NCBI GenBank assembly: GCA_035712365.1
Contig: DASTAW010000051.1
Location: 1-36,143, forward strand
Direction of reading: 5' to 3'
DNA length: 36,143 nt
Source: Terriglobia bacterium
Lineage (GTDB): Bacteria; Acidobacteriota; Terriglobia; UBA7540
Shown here: positions 35,235 through 36,143 of the stretch, in pieces
Position numbering within the stretch: position 1 is the first letter of the stretch
Layout of the letters: each line of letters begins with the position of its first letter
Position numbers and translations under genes: made by a program
The notes under the pieces: generated by a model
Told to the model about the DNA's origin: nothing
The model's database searches: none
The model's input: the letters and a program-made list of their open reading frames with translations, nothing else

Positions 35235-35846
35235 TCAAACGATTGCACGAACAGATTCTATCAGGATCCTCCTGGCGGACCCGATAAATAGGGCCGCGAT
35301 CGCAACGCCAACCAGAAGGTCCGGCCAGTAGGACTCCGTCCACGCGACCGCAGCCGCTGCCCCGATCACGCTGACGTTTGCAATCACATCGTTTCGCGAA
35401 CAGATCCAGGTGGAACGCATGTTGAGGTTATCGTCCCGGTGCGAGTACAGCAGCAAAAAGCAGAGTGCGTTGGCTGCCAGAGCGAGCAGACCAATCCCGC
35501 CCATCAACGCAACTGAAGGTACCGGCGCTCCCCAGAGAGTTTTGTGCACGGCTTCAGCCATCACGGTAAACCCGAATACCAGCATCACGACGCCTTTAAG
35601 AAGGCTCGCACCCGCCTGGGAACGCAGGCTGCGGCGCAACGTGTACAGCGTCAGCCCATATACGCAGGCATCGCCCAGCATATCGAGTGAATCGCCAAGC
35701 AGGGCGGTCGAGCGGGCGAGCCAGCCGCTAACAAATTCCACCAGAAACATCGCCGAGTTGGCAGCAAAGACGGCATAGAGCACGTGCCCCTGCCGATCCA
35801 TCCGCCGGGTCAACTCCACCGCTTTGTTGTCGCAGCAGCGGTCCAT
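35235..35846 (-). CDS. Short CDF-family cation transporter
   Basis: The 203-residue protein is a six-helix cation diffusion facilitator that would export divalent metal by proton exchange. Metal-site residues are Asp-x3-Asp in TM2 (SLDMLGDACVYG) and a TM5 segment ICSRNDVIANVSVIG with Cys-x3-Asp where His-x3-Asp is usual. YSHRDDNLNMRSTW and the final RRILIESVRAIV match the family, but the C-terminal cytoplasmic metal-binding domain is absent. The N-terminus RCC is a possible extra metal site. The ATG at 35846 follows GAGGA; a TTG at 35867 would add seven residues. Confidence 0.85.
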   Translation of the reverse strand: MDRCCDNKAVELTRRMDRQGHVLYAVFAANSAMFLVEFVSGWLARSTALLGDSLDMLGDACVYGLTLYTLRRSLRSQAGASLLKGVVMLVFGFTVMAEAVHKTLWGAPVPSVALMGGIGLLALAANALCFLLLYSHRDDNLNMRSTWICSRNDVIANVSVIGAAAAVAWTESYWPDLLVGVAIAALFIGSARRILIESVRAIV

Positions 35847-36035
35847 CGTTCCTCGCCATGACTTCAACGCTTCCAGTCCCTCGTCCTCTGCTTATTGTAG
35901 CGTTCCCAGCGGGCATTCGATGGTTGTGTTTGAGACTGGCCGACCCTGGATGGCCCAAGTATGGCTGAGGCAGGAAGACGCGACACGCGGCGGAATTTGC
36001 AAGGTGACGTAAATTTGAGTGTGTAAAAGGGAGGA

Positions 36036-36095
36036 GGGTGTAAGTTGGTATCGCGGCAAGCGAGACCGAATCCTTAAAGAAGGAGACTTACACCC
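36036..36095. repeat. Perfect 10-bp inverted repeat before a transposase start
   Basis: GGGTGTAAGT (36036-36045) is the exact reverse complement of ACTTACACCC (36086-36095). The 40-base interval includes the ribosome site AAGGAG of the ORF at 36098. The motif GTGTAA also occurs at 36021. It may be the subterminal repeat of an insertion sequence or a translation-control hairpin. Confidence 0.6.
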
Positions 36096-36097
36096 TG

Positions 36098-36143
36098 ATG
36101 AGAAGAATAATCGAGTGGACGGAGCAGTTTCAACATTATGCGG
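36098..36143 (+). CDS. Start of a probable transposase (IS21-like IstA?), cut by window edge
   Basis: Only 15 codons are visible: MRRIIEWTEQFQHYA. AAGGAG lies upstream. The string resembles the opening of IstA-type IS21 transposases (M..I.EW.E..RHY), and the inverted repeat just upstream fits an element end. With so little sequence the family call is tentative. Confidence 0.4.
   Translation, partial: MRRIIEWTEQFQHYA

Noticed and set aside
35225-35250. tRNA T-loop-like string CGGTTCAAACG
   Set aside because: No acceptor, D or anticodon stems can be folded around it, and it overlaps the end of the CDF gene.

Overview
The window reads as a chromosomal segment of a GC-rich, Gram-negative, soil-type bacterium. 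The gene set fits Acidobacteriota best: a groESL operon under a CIRCE operator, a GroEL with an extra apical-side insert and a GGM tail, a GH20 hexosaminidase, secreted glycine-rich, PEGA, NHL and WD40 proteins, a dodecin, and frequent GTG/TTG starts. This assignment is inference; there is no rRNA gene in the window and I found no convincing tRNA.

Layout. (1) 1-503: the N-terminal part of an IS630-type transposase and an AT-rich strip. (2) 504-7269: a PLP trans-sulfuration enzyme, a small secreted carboxypeptidase-regulatory-like protein, a periplasmic parvulin-type prolyl isomerase, a GH20 beta-N-acetylhexosaminidase and a TPR protein. (3) 7270-10746: an accessory island on the minus strand holding a T/G-rich repeat tract, a SacI-family restriction endonuclease, a D12-class adenine methyltransferase, a HicAB toxin-antitoxin pair and an unpaired VapB-like antitoxin. 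(4) 10925-16090: uvrB and a Rossmann/DUF2520 protein on the plus strand converge on groES-groEL at a strong shared terminator. A perfect CIRCE element sits between groES and a divergent secreted protein of unknown function (16321-17604). (5) 17653-21604: an M23 envelope peptidase, mobA, an orphan MlaF-type ABC ATPase and a secreted glycine-rich protein.

(6) 31668-21969 is a ten-gene minus-strand run: NUDIX, WD40, rimO, yacG, pgpA, IPT/NHL, cinA, thpR, HD-GYP and ftsY. Several junctions overlap (ATGA or TGATG) and rimO/yacG/pgpA overlap by tens of bases. It mixes translation quality (rimO), SRP targeting (ftsY), phospholipid synthesis (pgpA), nucleotide sanitation (NUDIX, cinA), RNA end processing (thpR) and c-di-GMP turnover (HD-GYP).

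(7) 31904-33160, plus strand: dodecin, then two previously overlooked 48-codon genes (32438-32584 and 33014-33160). They are paralogues with 36 of 48 identical residues. Fifteen of those 36 codons differ synonymously and most replacements are conservative, so the protein appears to be under selection. They sit in hairpin-rich spacers and are the most novel item here. (8) 33227-35846, minus strand: a zinc alcohol dehydrogenase, a PEGA-domain protein and a short CDF-type cation transporter. (9) The window closes with the first codons of a probable second transposase (possibly IS21-type) behind a perfect 10-bp inverted repeat. Two dispersed palindromic elements (21811-21931 and 25484-25546) lie in intergenic DNA.
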